The notes under the pieces: model-generated
Seen by the model: only the letters and a program-made list of their open reading frames with translations
What the model was told of the DNA's origin: nothing
Database searches by the model: none
In this document: positions 14,468-23,804 of the stretch, piece by piece
How positions within the stretch are numbered: the first letter of the stretch is position 1
Layout of the letters: each line of letters begins with the position of its first letter
Program-made: the position numbers and the translations under genes
Assembly (NCBI RefSeq): GCF_014202905.1
Contig: NZ_JACHHY010000002.1
Coordinates: 1-64,000 of the forward strand
Direction: 5' to 3'
Source of the DNA: Chitinivorax tropicus
Lineage (GTDB): Bacteria > Pseudomonadota > Gammaproteobacteria > Burkholderiales > SCOH01
Length of the DNA stretch: 64,000 bases

Positions 14468-17113
14468 CTACTGCGGCACCACCAACTGCTTGTTGACGAC
14501 CTGGATCTGATCTGCCGCCACGGGGCTTGTGCTGATGGCAGGCAGGTTGGCGATGGTCAGTTCATCTGCCTGATTGGCCCGTGGTGTTGCGCGGACAACC
14601 TGACTGGGTGGCAAACCCCGCCCCTGTGATAAGTGGACGTACATGTGATCCATGGCTTGATCAAAGTAATAGTGAACTGGGGTGAAGCGCGTGCCGAACC
14701 CAGCCAGGCCCAGGAATGCATCAAAATGCTGGCCATGGGTGATCTCGATATAGCGTAAGCGGCTGTTACCACCCTCCTTCAGATGATTGGCCAGCACATA
14801 GGCGCGAGAGGTGTGGTTGATGGCCAGCAGCGCGTCTGCCCGCCCGGTGACGATCAATGCGGGCTTGCCGCGCAGATTGGCGCTACGTAATACCTGCTTG
14901 AGCCCGGACTGGATACGGCTGCTCTGTGCTTGCTCGTTGCCCGTCAGCGCCTGTTGTGTCACTGGATCAATGCCCGTGACCAAGCGGCGCAGGCACAGTG
15001 CGCCATCCAGATTGTAGTCCCGCTGCCCCTGCGCATTGGTCGCCAGATCTTCCCTGATCGTGGTCAAGCCGGTCGACCCATACACCATGCTGATGCCAGA
15101 TGAGGGCGGAATGCCGTTCAGCGTGGCATACAACGGGGCCAAGCCCAACGGCGTGGTGGGGATGACCAAGCCCAGATTATTGGTCACGGCATAACCAAAC
15201 TGGCATAAATTGTCCGCCACACTGAACCGCCCATAGGCATTGGCATAGGCCATGGCGATGCCCTGGGTAGCCGCAAAGACGTACTGGAACGGCTGGGCGA
15301 TATCGCTGTCGGCATTCCAGCCATAGGCCCGCAGCTTGGCCAGGGCAGCATTGGCTTGCGACAGCGTGGTATCGCCCGCCAGCAACCCAAGGCTGGCCAG
15401 CCGCGCACAACGCACCGCACCACGCACGGGGTCCACCACATTCGACGGGGCACCGGCCAAGGCGGGGGACAGCGCCGCGCAAGGCTGATACAGGTTGGCA
15501 TAGCTGATGTAATCCAGCAGCGGCTTACCGACCTGTTCGAATACCACATCCCCTTGGCGGATAGTCACCCCCTCGATACCGCTGACTTCTACATTCGGCT
15601 CACTGACCGCCACCCCAGATATCAGCCCGGCGCTATCCTGTTCCGCTGCAGCCAGTGCAGCCCCGCCGCCATTCGAAATGCTGGAGGCGATGACAATGGT
15701 ACGGGCGGGTTTTACCGCATCACGATAACGCCGTCCCTTGCCTGCATCGCTACCAAATTGCTGGTTCAACACATAGTAGGCAAAGCGAACCGAATCCAGC
15801 GTATTGCGCCCCCAGTCCTTCTCTGGGTTTTGTTGGGAATGGGCATGCTTGACAGCGACCCGGTTCGGAAAACCGGCGTTGTATTGCTGTAGTACCTGGT
15901 CAGACAATCTGGCACGGAAATGGGCCAGCTTGCCTGCTGGCTCCGCAACTTGACGCGTGCCATCCAGCAGCATGACTGTGTCGCTGACCAGATCATGCAC
16001 ACTGGCCCCGGAGCCTTTGTCGGTATACGCCACCGCACAACCATGTTTAAGCCCCCATTCCCCCGCACTGCCGATCGCACCATAGATGCCACGCGAGCCG
16101 GAAGAGGCAGCTGTGACGATGCAGGGCTTATCCAACTTGAAACTGTCTGGCACTTGCACCATCAGCACCACGTTTTCCTTACCACTGCGGTCGCCGGCAA
16201 AGGCCAGATACTCGGTGCCAGCAATCTTGCCCTCGCCCAGGGTATTTGCCCCTTGCGTATCGATGTTCGGGCCCCATAGGCGGCCATAACCACCCGCTGT
16301 CGAGATGTCGAGCACTGCACGATAATTTGACCAGATGGCATTGCGACGCAGCTCTGCCGCAGTGGGCTGGGCCGGGTCGGCAAAGAGGGGTGCGGACGGC
16401 GCGGCCAAGCCGGTTTTACCCAACCCTGCTGTCAACAGATCATCGGCTTGCCCGTCGTAGCGAGCCTGTTTGATCTCGCCCTGCAGAAAGGCCGGGCGGA
16501 TATTGAGCAGCTTGAAGTTGAGGATACCCCCTGACACCTCGGCCTCTTTCAGATCGCCCAATGTATCGAGGCTACGATCCAACTCATCACCGATCTGCAT
16601 GACCGCTTGACGGAAGCTGGTTTCGAACTGATCCGGCAGCGCCCCGGCCTCACGCAATGCACGCATGACACCCTGCTCCGCGCTCCGCAGCGTATCCGCA
16701 ACCAGGCTACGGTGCCCCGCCTGCTGGAAAACCGCACCAGGCTCCGCCCCTAACGCCCGACGAGCGATCAGCTCGGTGACCTGGTTGATATTGATCGGGC
16801 CACCAGCCTCATCAGCCAAGGCCAGTGAGTGCAACCGCTCCCCTGCACCGGTGACTACCTCCAGCATCAGCGGTGCAGTCAAGCCCTCGACGCTGATGCG
16901 GTATTGTCCCTGGTCATCCGTGACAGCGTGCCGCTCCTGGCCTTTTGCGTCTTTCAGCACCAGCGCGGCCTGGGCAATGGCATCGCCCGTTGCCGCCGTA
17001 CCCTGCAGCTCGCCATGCAATACCGCATTGTCGCCCGCCCCGCTACCGCCTCCTCCACCGCACCCGGCCAAGCCGAGCAACACACCTACCCACCACAACC
17101 GGACTGAAACCAT
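14468..17113 (-). CDS. 3-hydroxybutyrate oligomer hydrolase, lipoprotein form
   Basis: An 881-residue protein of the 3HBOH family, which splits oligomers of D-3-hydroxybutyrate into monomers during polyhydroxybutyrate use. Landmarks are GGYGRLWGPNIDTQGANTLG, SSGSRGIYGAIG, the catalytic Ser motif SISNGG at 478-483, and the late HGQHFDAFLG with the probable catalytic His. Residues 1-18 form a lipoprotein signal with lipobox GLAGC (Cys18), followed by a Gly/Ser linker and a beta-sandwich-like segment (residues 30-95) like a carboxypeptidase regulatory domain. The family is normally about 700 residues, so the N-terminus is extended. AGGAGG precedes the start. It should be anchored to a membrane and exposed to the periplasm or surface. 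Confidence 0.9.
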   Translation of the reverse strand: MVSVRLWWVGVLLGLAGCGGGGGSGAGDNAVLHGELQGTAATGDAIAQAALVLKDAKGQERHAVTDDQGQYRISVEGLTAPLMLEVVTGAGERLHSLALADEAGGPININQVTELIARRALGAEPGAVFQQAGHRSLVADTLRSAEQGVMRALREAGALPDQFETSFRQAVMQIGDELDRSLDTLGDLKEAEVSGGILNFKLLNIRPAFLQGEIKQARYDGQADDLLTAGLGKTGLAAPSAPLFADPAQPTAAELRRNAIWSNYRAVLDISTAGGYGRLWGPNIDTQGANTLGEGKIAGTEYLAFAGDRSGKENVVLMVQVPDSFKLDKPCIVTAASSGSRGIYGAIGSAGEWGLKHGCAVAYTDKGSGASVHDLVSDTVMLLDGTRQVAEPAGKLAHFRARLSDQVLQQYNAGFPNRVAVKHAHSQQNPEKDWGRNTLDSVRFAYYVLNQQFGSDAGKGRRYRDAVKPARTIVIASSISNGGGAALAAAEQDSAGLISGVAVSEPNVEVSGIEGVTIRQGDVVFEQVGKPLLDYISYANLYQPCAALSPALAGAPSNVVDPVRGAVRCARLASLGLLAGDTTLSQANAALAKLRAYGWNADSDIAQPFQYVFAATQGIAMAYANAYGRFSVADNLCQFGYAVTNNLGLVIPTTPLGLAPLYATLNGIPPSSGISMVYGSTGLTTIREDLATNAQGQRDYNLDGALCLRRLVTGIDPVTQQALTGNEQAQSSRIQSGLKQVLRSANLRGKPALIVTGRADALLAINHTSRAYVLANHLKEGGNSRLRYIEITHGQHFDAFLGLAGFGTRFTPVHYYFDQAMDHMYVHLSQGRGLPPSQVVRATPRANQADELTIANLPAISTSPVAADQIQVVNKQLVVPQ

Positions 17114-17161
17114 GTTGCCTCCTGGGTGTCGTTGATTTGGTCAAAGCCATTTCGGCATGGC

Positions 17162-18802
17162 TCAAGACTGCTTGACCAAGCTTCGCAATAGATACTTCTG
17201 GATCTTGCCGGTTGACGTTTTGGGTAATGCGCCGAAGACAACCTCCTTCGGCGTTTTATAACCCGCCAGCCTTGCCCGGCAGAAAGAGATCAACTCGGTT
17301 TCAGTGGGGGCCGCCACACCCTCTTTCAGCGTGACAAAAGCACAAGGCACCTCTCCCCATTTTTCGTCTGGTTTGGCGACAACTGCCGCCTCCAGCACCG
17401 CTGGGTGCTGGTAGAGCGCCGCCTCGATCTCGATGGAAGGAATATTCTCCCCGCCCGAAATGATGATGTCCTTTGAGCGGTCTTTCAGCTCGATATAGCC
17501 ATCGGGGTGCAATACGCCTAGATCCCCTGTGTGAAACCAGCCACCGGCAAAGGCTTCTGCGGTTGCGGCAGGGTTCTTCAGATACCCCTTCATCACGATA
17601 TTGCCTCGAAACATCACCTCACCCAGTGTCTGGCCATCCGCCGGCACGGGTTGCATGATGTCCGGGTTCATCACCGTCACGGCCTCCAGCATGGGGTATC
17701 GCACCCCCTGCCGCTTGAGGATGGCAGCTTGCTCGTCGCCATGCAGGGCGTCAAATTCCGGCTTCCATTGGCACAGCGTTGCCGGGCCATAGGTCTCCGT
17801 CAGCCCATATAGATGTTGCACCTTGAAGCCAATCGCCTCCGCTGCACGGATGATGGGCACTGGTACCGGGGCCGCCGCCGCATTGAATCGCACCTGATTG
17901 GGAAACGGCAGCCGAACTGCATCCGGGGCATTGATGAACATATTCAACACCACCGCCGCACCACACATGGTGTTGACCTGATGCGCCGCAATCAGCTGGT
18001 ACATGGTCGCCGCCTCCACACGGCGCAGACACACCGATGTCCCCCCCAGCGCAGCCAGCGTCCAGATGAAACACCAGCCGTTGCAATGGAACATCGGCAA
18101 TGACCACAATTTGACCGTGTCGTGTGTCATGCCAGTGGCGAGGATATTGGAAACCGCGTTGAGATATGCCCCTCGGTGGTGATAGACCACGCCCTTGGGG
18201 TTCCCGGTGGTGCCAGAGGTATAGTTCAACGATATGGCATCCCACTCGTCCACAACCGGTATGCCCTGATATGCAGAGCTGCCCTCAGCCAATAATTGCT
18301 GATAATTCAAAGGGCCCAGCCGCGCGCCGGTATCGTGCTCGCTATCGATGATATCGACCACCAGCGGTTTACGGCTGGCCATCCCCACCGCTTCCCTGGC
18401 CAATTCGATGAACTCGGTATCCACCAACAAGACCCTGGCCTCACCATGATCGATCTGGAAGGCGAGGGTCTGTGCATCCAATCGGTAGTTCATGGTATTG
18501 AGCACCGCCCCGCACAGCGGCACACCAAAGTGGGCATCGATCATTTCAGGAATATTGGGTGCCAACACCGCCACGGTGTCCCCCACGCCGACACCAAACT
18601 TGGCCAAGCCCGATGCCAGCCGCCTGGCGCGCGACGCCACATCTGCCCAGGTGTAGCGACGGTCACCATGGATCACCGCCCATTTATCCGGCCACACCTC
18701 AGCGGCCCGGCTCAGGAAGGTCAACGGTGTCAGCGGGACATAGTTGGCCTGATTGGCATCCAGGCCAATGCGAAATGGGTTGGGCGTGGTGAGTGATTCC
18801 AT
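17162..18802 (-). CDS. Acyl-CoA synthetase (AMP-binding enzyme)
   Basis: A 546-residue ANL-family ligase. Motifs include YTSGTTGNPKGVVYHHRG (P-loop, about residue 185), YGLTETYGPATL (A5), HTGDLGVLHPDGYIELKDR (A7/A8) and the late catalytic Lys region KTSTGKIQKYLL. It activates a carboxylic acid with ATP and CoA; the similarity of the middle part (WSLPMFHCNGWCFIW) to AlkK-like and short/medium-chain enzymes suggests a short or medium fatty acid. ATG at 18802 with AAGG upstream is preferred over the TTG just before it. It lies 48 bases upstream of the hydrolase gene on the same strand, so the pair may act in polyester or 3-hydroxyacid use. Confidence 0.9.
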   Translation of the reverse strand: MESLTTPNPFRIGLDANQANYVPLTPLTFLSRAAEVWPDKWAVIHGDRRYTWADVASRARRLASGLAKFGVGVGDTVAVLAPNIPEMIDAHFGVPLCGAVLNTMNYRLDAQTLAFQIDHGEARVLLVDTEFIELAREAVGMASRKPLVVDIIDSEHDTGARLGPLNYQQLLAEGSSAYQGIPVVDEWDAISLNYTSGTTGNPKGVVYHHRGAYLNAVSNILATGMTHDTVKLWSLPMFHCNGWCFIWTLAALGGTSVCLRRVEAATMYQLIAAHQVNTMCGAAVVLNMFINAPDAVRLPFPNQVRFNAAAAPVPVPIIRAAEAIGFKVQHLYGLTETYGPATLCQWKPEFDALHGDEQAAILKRQGVRYPMLEAVTVMNPDIMQPVPADGQTLGEVMFRGNIVMKGYLKNPAATAEAFAGGWFHTGDLGVLHPDGYIELKDRSKDIIISGGENIPSIEIEAALYQHPAVLEAAVVAKPDEKWGEVPCAFVTLKEGVAAPTETELISFCRARLAGYKTPKEVVFGALPKTSTGKIQKYLLRSLVKQS

Positions 18803-18837
18803 CAAACATGACCTTTGGGTGGTAAGTATCAGTCATA

Positions 18838-18868
18838 CAGATTCTGCTGGTGGGATAAGCAGGATCTG
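18838..18868 (-). promoter_or_regulatory. Hairpin/operator upstream of the acyl-CoA synthetase gene
   Basis: CAGATTCTGCT and AGCAGGATCTG are inverted repeats of 11 bp with one G-T position, separated by 9 bases and 36 bases upstream of the start codon. The position suits an operator or a leader hairpin. The regulator is unknown. Confidence 0.4.
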
Positions 18869-19014
18869 AGCCATAAAAGCCATCCAATTGTTTCAAATCG
18901 ATATTTTTAAATTCAGCTTTCATCGATCTACAAAACCCATGTCGCGTGTTCTACATATGCAGACAACCCTCGGGGCGAAATCAGAGCACAACTGTCTGCT
19001 TTATCGGACACAAA

Positions 19015-19043
19015 ATGGCATGGCTCATTAAATTCAATATAAT
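19015..19043 (+). promoter_or_regulatory. Candidate promoter of a small RNA
   Basis: ATGGCA, 17 bases, then a perfect TATAAT. If used, transcription would start near 19050 and end at the terminator at 19172, giving an RNA of about 120 nt. Confidence 0.35.
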
Positions 19044-19134
19044 CAATTTGTTGGTGAAATATCTATTGTCCAGCTTTCCAGACACTGATCATCCCTGCCC
19101 TCTTGCATACATCCGCCAGGTGCTTCCCTGCTGA
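19015..19134 (+). CDS. Possible small hydrophobic protein (39 aa)
   Basis: A short frame begins MAWLIKFNIINLLVKYLLSS and ends with a polar tail and stop three bases before a terminator hairpin. The first 20 residues form a hydrophobic helix with two Lys, similar in layout to type I toxin peptides or small membrane proteins. The Shine-Dalgarno is weak (CGGA). Alternatively the DNA encodes a non-coding RNA that starts at a promoter inside this frame. I do not recognise the peptide. Confidence 0.3.
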   Translation: MAWLIKFNIINLLVKYLLSSFPDTDHPCPLAYIRQVLPC

Positions 19135-19137
19135 CAA

Positions 19138-19172
19138 GCAGTGCCTTTATACTTCATGGCACTGCATTTTTA
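19138..19172 (+). terminator. Rho-independent terminator upstream of dinB
   Basis: GCAGTGCC and GGCACTGC form an 8-bp perfect stem with a 12-base loop, followed by ATTTTTATT. It ends about 20 bases before the dinB start codon, so it cannot terminate dinB and must end a short upstream transcript or attenuate readthrough. Confidence 0.65.
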
Positions 19173-19193
19173 TTCAGATTTATTGCCTCGGCC

Positions 19194-20249
19194 ATGCCAC
19201 CCCAGCGCAAAATCATCCATGTGGATTGCGACTGTTTCTATGCCGCCATCGAGATGCTTGACGACCCCAACTTGCGCGGCAAGCCGATCGCGGTAGGTGG
19301 CCGACAGGAAGCGCGCGGAGTGATTGCCACCTGCAATTACGAGGCAAGGGCTTTCGGGGTGCGCTCTGCCATGCCAACCAGCCGGGCGCTGAAACTATGC
19401 CCGAAGCTGATTCTGATCCGCCCACGCGCTGACCGGTACCGGGCGGTGTCAAAGCAAGTTCGCCAGATCTACGAGTCTTTTACCGATCGCATCGAGCCTT
19501 TGTCGCTGGATGAAGCCTATCTGGATGTCACCGGGGTCGGGCTGTGTCAGGGCAGTGCGACCTTCATGGCGGAGGCAATCCGTCAGCGCATCCGCGAGGA
19601 AATCGGCATCACAGCCTCGGCGGGCATTGCACCCAATAAATTCCTGGCCAAGATCGCCAGCGATTGGCACAAACCCGATGGGCAATTTGTGATCCGCCCG
19701 CAAGAGGTGGATGCGTTTGTGAAAGTGTTACCGGTCGGGAAGTTGTTCGGCGTGGGTAAAGTCACCGAAGCGCGCATGCACAAGATGGGGCTGTTCACCT
19801 GCGAAGACTTGCGCAGCTTGAGCCCAACCGAACTCAGCCATCGTTTTGGCGCTTTTGGTGAGCGCCTGTGGCAATTGGCGCATGGAGTCGATGAGCGGGA
19901 AGTTGTTACCGACGAGCCTCGCAAATCGCTTTCTGTCGAAACCACCTTTGTCACCGACCTGCCCGATGCCGCAACATGCAAGGCCGAGCTACCCGCCTTG
20001 TTCGACGACTTACTGAAACGGCTGGCCCGTGTCGAGACCCGTTACCGCGTCAACAAAGCCTACTTCAAGATGAAGTTTGCCGACTTTAGCCAAACCACCA
20101 TGGAACTGGCCGCTACCAGCCCGGATCTCAATACCTATAACCAAATGTGTGAGATATGCCACCAGCGGCGCCACCAGCCCGTCAGACTAGTGGGTATCGG
20201 TGTCCGGTTTGTGATACAACACGACGATATCCAGCCCTCGCTGTTCTAG
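19194..20249 (+). CDS. dinB: DNA polymerase IV
   Basis: A 351-residue Y-family polymerase. The palm carboxylates are in VDCDCFYAAIE (Asp11) and SLDEAYLDV (Asp106, Glu107). The HhH thumb is at about 175-210 and the little finger follows. The C-terminus ends with QPSLF, a good match to the clamp-binding motif, so it should be recruited by the beta clamp. It performs translesion synthesis. No LexA box was found in the 250 bases upstream, unlike the nearby glycosylase gene, so SOS control is not evident. Confidence 0.96.
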   Translation: MPPQRKIIHVDCDCFYAAIEMLDDPNLRGKPIAVGGRQEARGVIATCNYEARAFGVRSAMPTSRALKLCPKLILIRPRADRYRAVSKQVRQIYESFTDRIEPLSLDEAYLDVTGVGLCQGSATFMAEAIRQRIREEIGITASAGIAPNKFLAKIASDWHKPDGQFVIRPQEVDAFVKVLPVGKLFGVGKVTEARMHKMGLFTCEDLRSLSPTELSHRFGAFGERLWQLAHGVDEREVVTDEPRKSLSVETTFVTDLPDAATCKAELPALFDDLLKRLARVETRYRVNKAYFKMKFADFSQTTMELAATSPDLNTYNQMCEICHQRRHQPVRLVGIGVRFVIQHDDIQPSLF

Positions 20250-20298
20250 GCACTGTTGGCGCAGCTTCAGGGCTCAGGACAACGCAACGCAGCATATT

Positions 20299-20318
20299 GT
20301 CATGACATATATCATGAC
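20299..20318. promoter_or_regulatory. Perfect inverted repeat, operator-like
   Basis: GTCATGA-N6-TCATGAC lies immediately upstream of the -35 of the histidine-kinase promoter, the usual place for an activator or repressor dimer. The regulator is not known. Confidence 0.5.
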
Positions 20319-20347
20319 GTGAAACAAATGGCAGGCGAGCCTATAAT
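20319..20347 (+). promoter_or_regulatory. Sigma-70 promoter of the histidine kinase gene
   Basis: GTGAAA, 17 bases, then TATAAT. The predicted start is near 20354, giving a leader of about 100 bases. Confidence 0.55.
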
Positions 20348-20454
20348 GTTCCCATGCCATTCAAGGCCCCTGCTCTCAGCTGGCACCTGATCTGTAGACC
20401 GGGGTGGAAATGTATTGTGGGCATGAAAAATCATAATAGGCAGGCTTCGTCTGT

Positions 20455-23400
20455 ATGACCCCACCTTCCAATCAGCTTAGCCGATTGCGCGGCCACTTTG
20501 GCAGATTGATACTGCTCATGGTGCTTTGCACCCTTCTGATCACCGGCTGGCTGATCTGGTACGCCTATGTACACGCCAGACAGGATATCGACCAATACAA
20601 TCGCCTATTGGCCAGCCACCTGAGTCTGCAGATCGACAATACCCTGAAGAGCCTGTGGCAGCTGACCGATCCCACTTTGAAGAACGGTGAATTAGCCGAC
20701 ATGATCAATGGACCGGAGGAGGCGCTGCACCGGCGCATGGTTGAGCTGCACCATAGCGTACCGTCTGTGCTGCGCTTCATGGTCTACAACAACCGTGGGG
20801 TCTTGGTCGGGTCATCTCATGAATTACCAGCCAGACGAGTCGTCATCAACGACCGTGAATATTTCCGCTTTCTGCAGAACAATCGCAGCGATCAAATATA
20901 TGTCGGGCGGCAGACCGCCATCCGATATGACACCCTGCCCGTCATCCCGATTGGGCGGCGGATCGAAACGGCCAACAGCGGGTTTGCCGGTGTCTTGAGC
21001 GCACCGCTGGATTATCGCTTTTTGCAAGGTTGGCTGGATTCATTGAAATTACCTAACAACTTTGTATTGATGCTGGTGCGCACCGACGGCGAAATGCTGG
21101 TCCGCTATCCCATGCTCTACTCCCCGCCGCAGGACTCCACACAAATCAATGCTGTGAAGTTATTGGAACATCATCCGGTTGGGCAGCCCTATCTGTTCAA
21201 TGATCAATTGAAGCCGGGTGAGCTCAAACTCTTTGGCGTCATTCAACAGCTCGAACATTCCAATTTGATTGCGATCGTCGGTGTCGAACAATCAGCGGCA
21301 CTGGCCGAATGGCGGGATCTGGCCAACGGGTACGCTTTACTGGGTCTGACCATCCTGCTGGGGTTGCTGTTTGTCTGGTGGTGGCTGGGTCGTCATTTCA
21401 CCGCTCTGGCTGAAACAGAATTCCGTTGGCAACGAGCACAAGCCATCATCGATGCCAGCCCGGACATGGTGTTTGCACTGGACAGCAATGGCCGATTCCA
21501 ATATGTCAACGACACCGCCAGCCAGCGGTTGGGGTACACGGGCCGCACACTGACGGGCAGCAATCTGACGGATATCGCGCCCAACCTGCCCTTGATCACC
21601 TATATCCAGCACTACCAGCACCTACGCGCCGATTACACCCGCAACATCGAATCCCAACTGCGCTGCGCCAGTGGCGAGATACTGCCTGTCGAGATCAGCA
21701 CCAAGCTGATGTCCATGCAGGAATCGGAGTTGATGATTGCATTCGCCCGTGATGTCACCCAACGCAAAGATGCGGAGCGAGAGCTGGCGCGCTTGACGGA
21801 ACGCTGGCAGATGCTGACGGTATCGGTCTGCATTGGCATCGCAGAGTGGGACGTTTCCCACAATCTGCTCGACTGCGATCCCATCATGGTCGAAATCTAT
21901 GGTTTCCCCAGCCAGCAGGTGTCTGTGGATGGCTGGATTGCATCCATCCACCCGGAAGACAGACCACGCATCCAGGCCGAAATGGACACCATACAGCGCA
22001 TGGGCGGCACCATTGATACTGAATTCCGTATCGTGCGGCAAGATGGCGTCATTCGTTATATACGTGGCTATATGCTGATGGAGCGGAACAGCGATGGCAC
22101 CCCTCGCATCGTCGGCCTCAATATCGACATCACCGACCGACGCCGGGCCGAGGCCATGGTGCAGACCGTACTCAGGGTGACATCGACCTCTGTGGGTGAA
22201 CACTTCTTCCGCACATTAGTGGTCGAGCTTGCGCGTGCGCTGAACATACGTTACGCCGTCATCGGCTCTTACTCCTCCGACAAAGGCAACTACCGCATGA
22301 CGCACACCCTGGCGCGCGCCGAGCGAACCAGACTGCTGCCCAATATCGAATACCAGGTTCAAGGCACCCCTTCGGAGCTGGCAATCGATCAGAAGGTGTG
22401 TGTCTATGCTGATCAAGTACAAACACGCTTCCCAACCGATTTCCGCCTGGCGGAAATGAACATCCAGTCCTTGGTCAGTGTGTCATTGCGCAATGGCCGC
22501 GGTGACGTCATCGGCAGCTTGGCCATCATGGATGACAAACCCATCAGCGACCCCAGCCAAGCAACCACCTTGCTGACCATCATTGCCACCCGTACTGCCG
22601 CCGAGCTTGAGCGATTACAAGCAGAGGCCACCTTGAAGCAGGAACAACGCTACATCGAACGGGTGCTCCTCTACTCGCCCGCCATCATTTGCAGCATGAG
22701 CACAGACGGGCTCATCCGCCGTATCAATCAGGCTTATCAAGTCATCACCGGCAATGTTCCACAAGACGCCATTGGCCGCACTTGGCGTGACGTATTCGCA
22801 TCCGACATCGATGAAAACCTGGTGGGACAATTTTTGAAGCGAGGCAGCGGAGAAATGGAGCACACCATTTTCTCCCGTAGCGGCGAAGCCCGCATGTTGA
22901 TCTGGAAAACCACAGGCCCCCGCACCGGCGAAGGCGACGCAGCCGATATCATTGCCGTCGGTGTCGATGTCACCATGCGGCGGTCAGCCGAGGCCGAGAT
23001 CCGGAAGCTGAACGCCGAGCTGGAAAAACGGGTTGCTCAACGCACTGAACAACTTCAAGCCAGCATGCGTGAGCTGGAATCATTCAGCTATTCCGTGTCA
23101 CATGACCTCCGCGCGCCATTGCGCAGCATTGGCGGCTTCAGCACCATTTTGCAGGAGGATTACGCCGACAAACTGGATGAAAATGGTCAGGACTACCTGC
23201 GACGCATCGTCAACTCAGCGGGCCGTATGTCGCACCTGATTGACGACATGCTCAACCTTTCACGCATTTCAAGGCAACGGTTGAACGTCCACGAAATCGA
23301 TCTGGCTCCCATCGCCAATCAGATCATCAGCGATCTCAGATTCGCCGAACCCGATCGCCGTGTCCACTGGATCTGCCCATCAACGCTCACTGCCAATGCG

Positions 23401-23796
23401 GACGAGCGCTTGATCCATATCGTATTGGAAAATCTGCTGCGCAACGCCTGGAAATTCAGCGCCAAACATGACGAAGCAACTATCGAATTCAACGTCTACG
23501 AAGATTTCGGCAAGCGTGTGTATTATGTCAAAGACGACGGCGCGGGCTTTGACATGCGCAATGCCGCCCGCCTGTTTGGTGCGTTCCAGCGCCTGCACGA
23601 TGCCAGTGAATTCGAGGGAACAGGGATCGGGCTGGCCATCGTGCAGCGAGTCATCCATCGGCATGGCGGCAGCGTCTGGGCCGAGGGCGAAATGGATAAA
23701 GGCGCCAAGATATCCTTCACACTTCCGCCTCCTGACCCATCGCAACCCACTGACATCGAGTTCGAAAACCGCTCAGACGACGACGAGGCCAGCTGA
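20455..23796 (+). CDS. Multi-sensor histidine kinase (dCACHE-PAS-PAS-GAF-PAS)
   Basis: A 1113-residue membrane sensor kinase. A first transmembrane helix (about 17-38) and a second (about 288-308) enclose a periplasmic dCACHE-type ligand domain. In the cytoplasm follow PAS (about 325-440), PAS/PAC (455-575), GAF (590-730), PAS (735-850), a coiled coil, then HisKA with the phospho-accepting His883 in SVSHDLRAPLRS and a HATPase domain with N box ENLLRNAWKFSA, G1 DDGAGFD and G2 GTGIGLAIV. The kinase core is of the phytochrome-like type. No response regulator is next to it; it is an orphan kinase. The ligand is unknown; amino or organic acids are typical for dCACHE. Confidence 0.93.
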   Translation: MTPPSNQLSRLRGHFGRLILLMVLCTLLITGWLIWYAYVHARQDIDQYNRLLASHLSLQIDNTLKSLWQLTDPTLKNGELADMINGPEEALHRRMVELHHSVPSVLRFMVYNNRGVLVGSSHELPARRVVINDREYFRFLQNNRSDQIYVGRQTAIRYDTLPVIPIGRRIETANSGFAGVLSAPLDYRFLQGWLDSLKLPNNFVLMLVRTDGEMLVRYPMLYSPPQDSTQINAVKLLEHHPVGQPYLFNDQLKPGELKLFGVIQQLEHSNLIAIVGVEQSAALAEWRDLANGYALLGLTILLGLLFVWWWLGRHFTALAETEFRWQRAQAIIDASPDMVFALDSNGRFQYVNDTASQRLGYTGRTLTGSNLTDIAPNLPLITYIQHYQHLRADYTRNIESQLRCASGEILPVEISTKLMSMQESELMIAFARDVTQRKDAERELARLTERWQMLTVSVCIGIAEWDVSHNLLDCDPIMVEIYGFPSQQVSVDGWIASIHPEDRPRIQAEMDTIQRMGGTIDTEFRIVRQDGVIRYIRGYMLMERNSDGTPRIVGLNIDITDRRRAEAMVQTVLRVTSTSVGEHFFRTLVVELARALNIRYAVIGSYSSDKGNYRMTHTLARAERTRLLPNIEYQVQGTPSELAIDQKVCVYADQVQTRFPTDFRLAEMNIQSLVSVSLRNGRGDVIGSLAIMDDKPISDPSQATTLLTIIATRTAAELERLQAEATLKQEQRYIERVLLYSPAIICSMSTDGLIRRINQAYQVITGNVPQDAIGRTWRDVFASDIDENLVGQFLKRGSGEMEHTIFSRSGEARMLIWKTTGPRTGEGDAADIIAVGVDVTMRRSAEAEIRKLNAELEKRVAQRTEQLQASMRELESFSYSVSHDLRAPLRSIGGFSTILQEDYADKLDENGQDYLRRIVNSAGRMSHLIDDMLNLSRISRQRLNVHEIDLAPIANQIISDLRFAEPDRRVHWICPSTLTANADERLIHIVLENLLRNAWKFSAKHDEATIEFNVYEDFGKRVYYVKDDGAGFDMRNAARLFGAFQRLHDASEFEGTGIGLAIVQRVIHRHGGSVWAEGEMDKGAKISFTLPPPDPSQPTDIEFENRSDDDEAS

Positions 23797-23804
23797 CCGG
23801 CAGG

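Larger units (their letters stand above)
18869..19193. other. Intergenic region upstream of dinB
   Basis: An AT-rich region of about 325 bases. It carries a small ORF (19015-19134), a promoter-like pair (19015-19043) and a terminator (19138-19172), all on the plus strand, suggesting a small transcript. No LexA box is seen. Confidence 0.5.

Noticed and set aside
19060-19140. LexA box upstream of dinB
   Set aside because: CTGCTGACAAGCAG is palindromic at its ends but does not fit CTGT-N8-ACAG; no better site was found.
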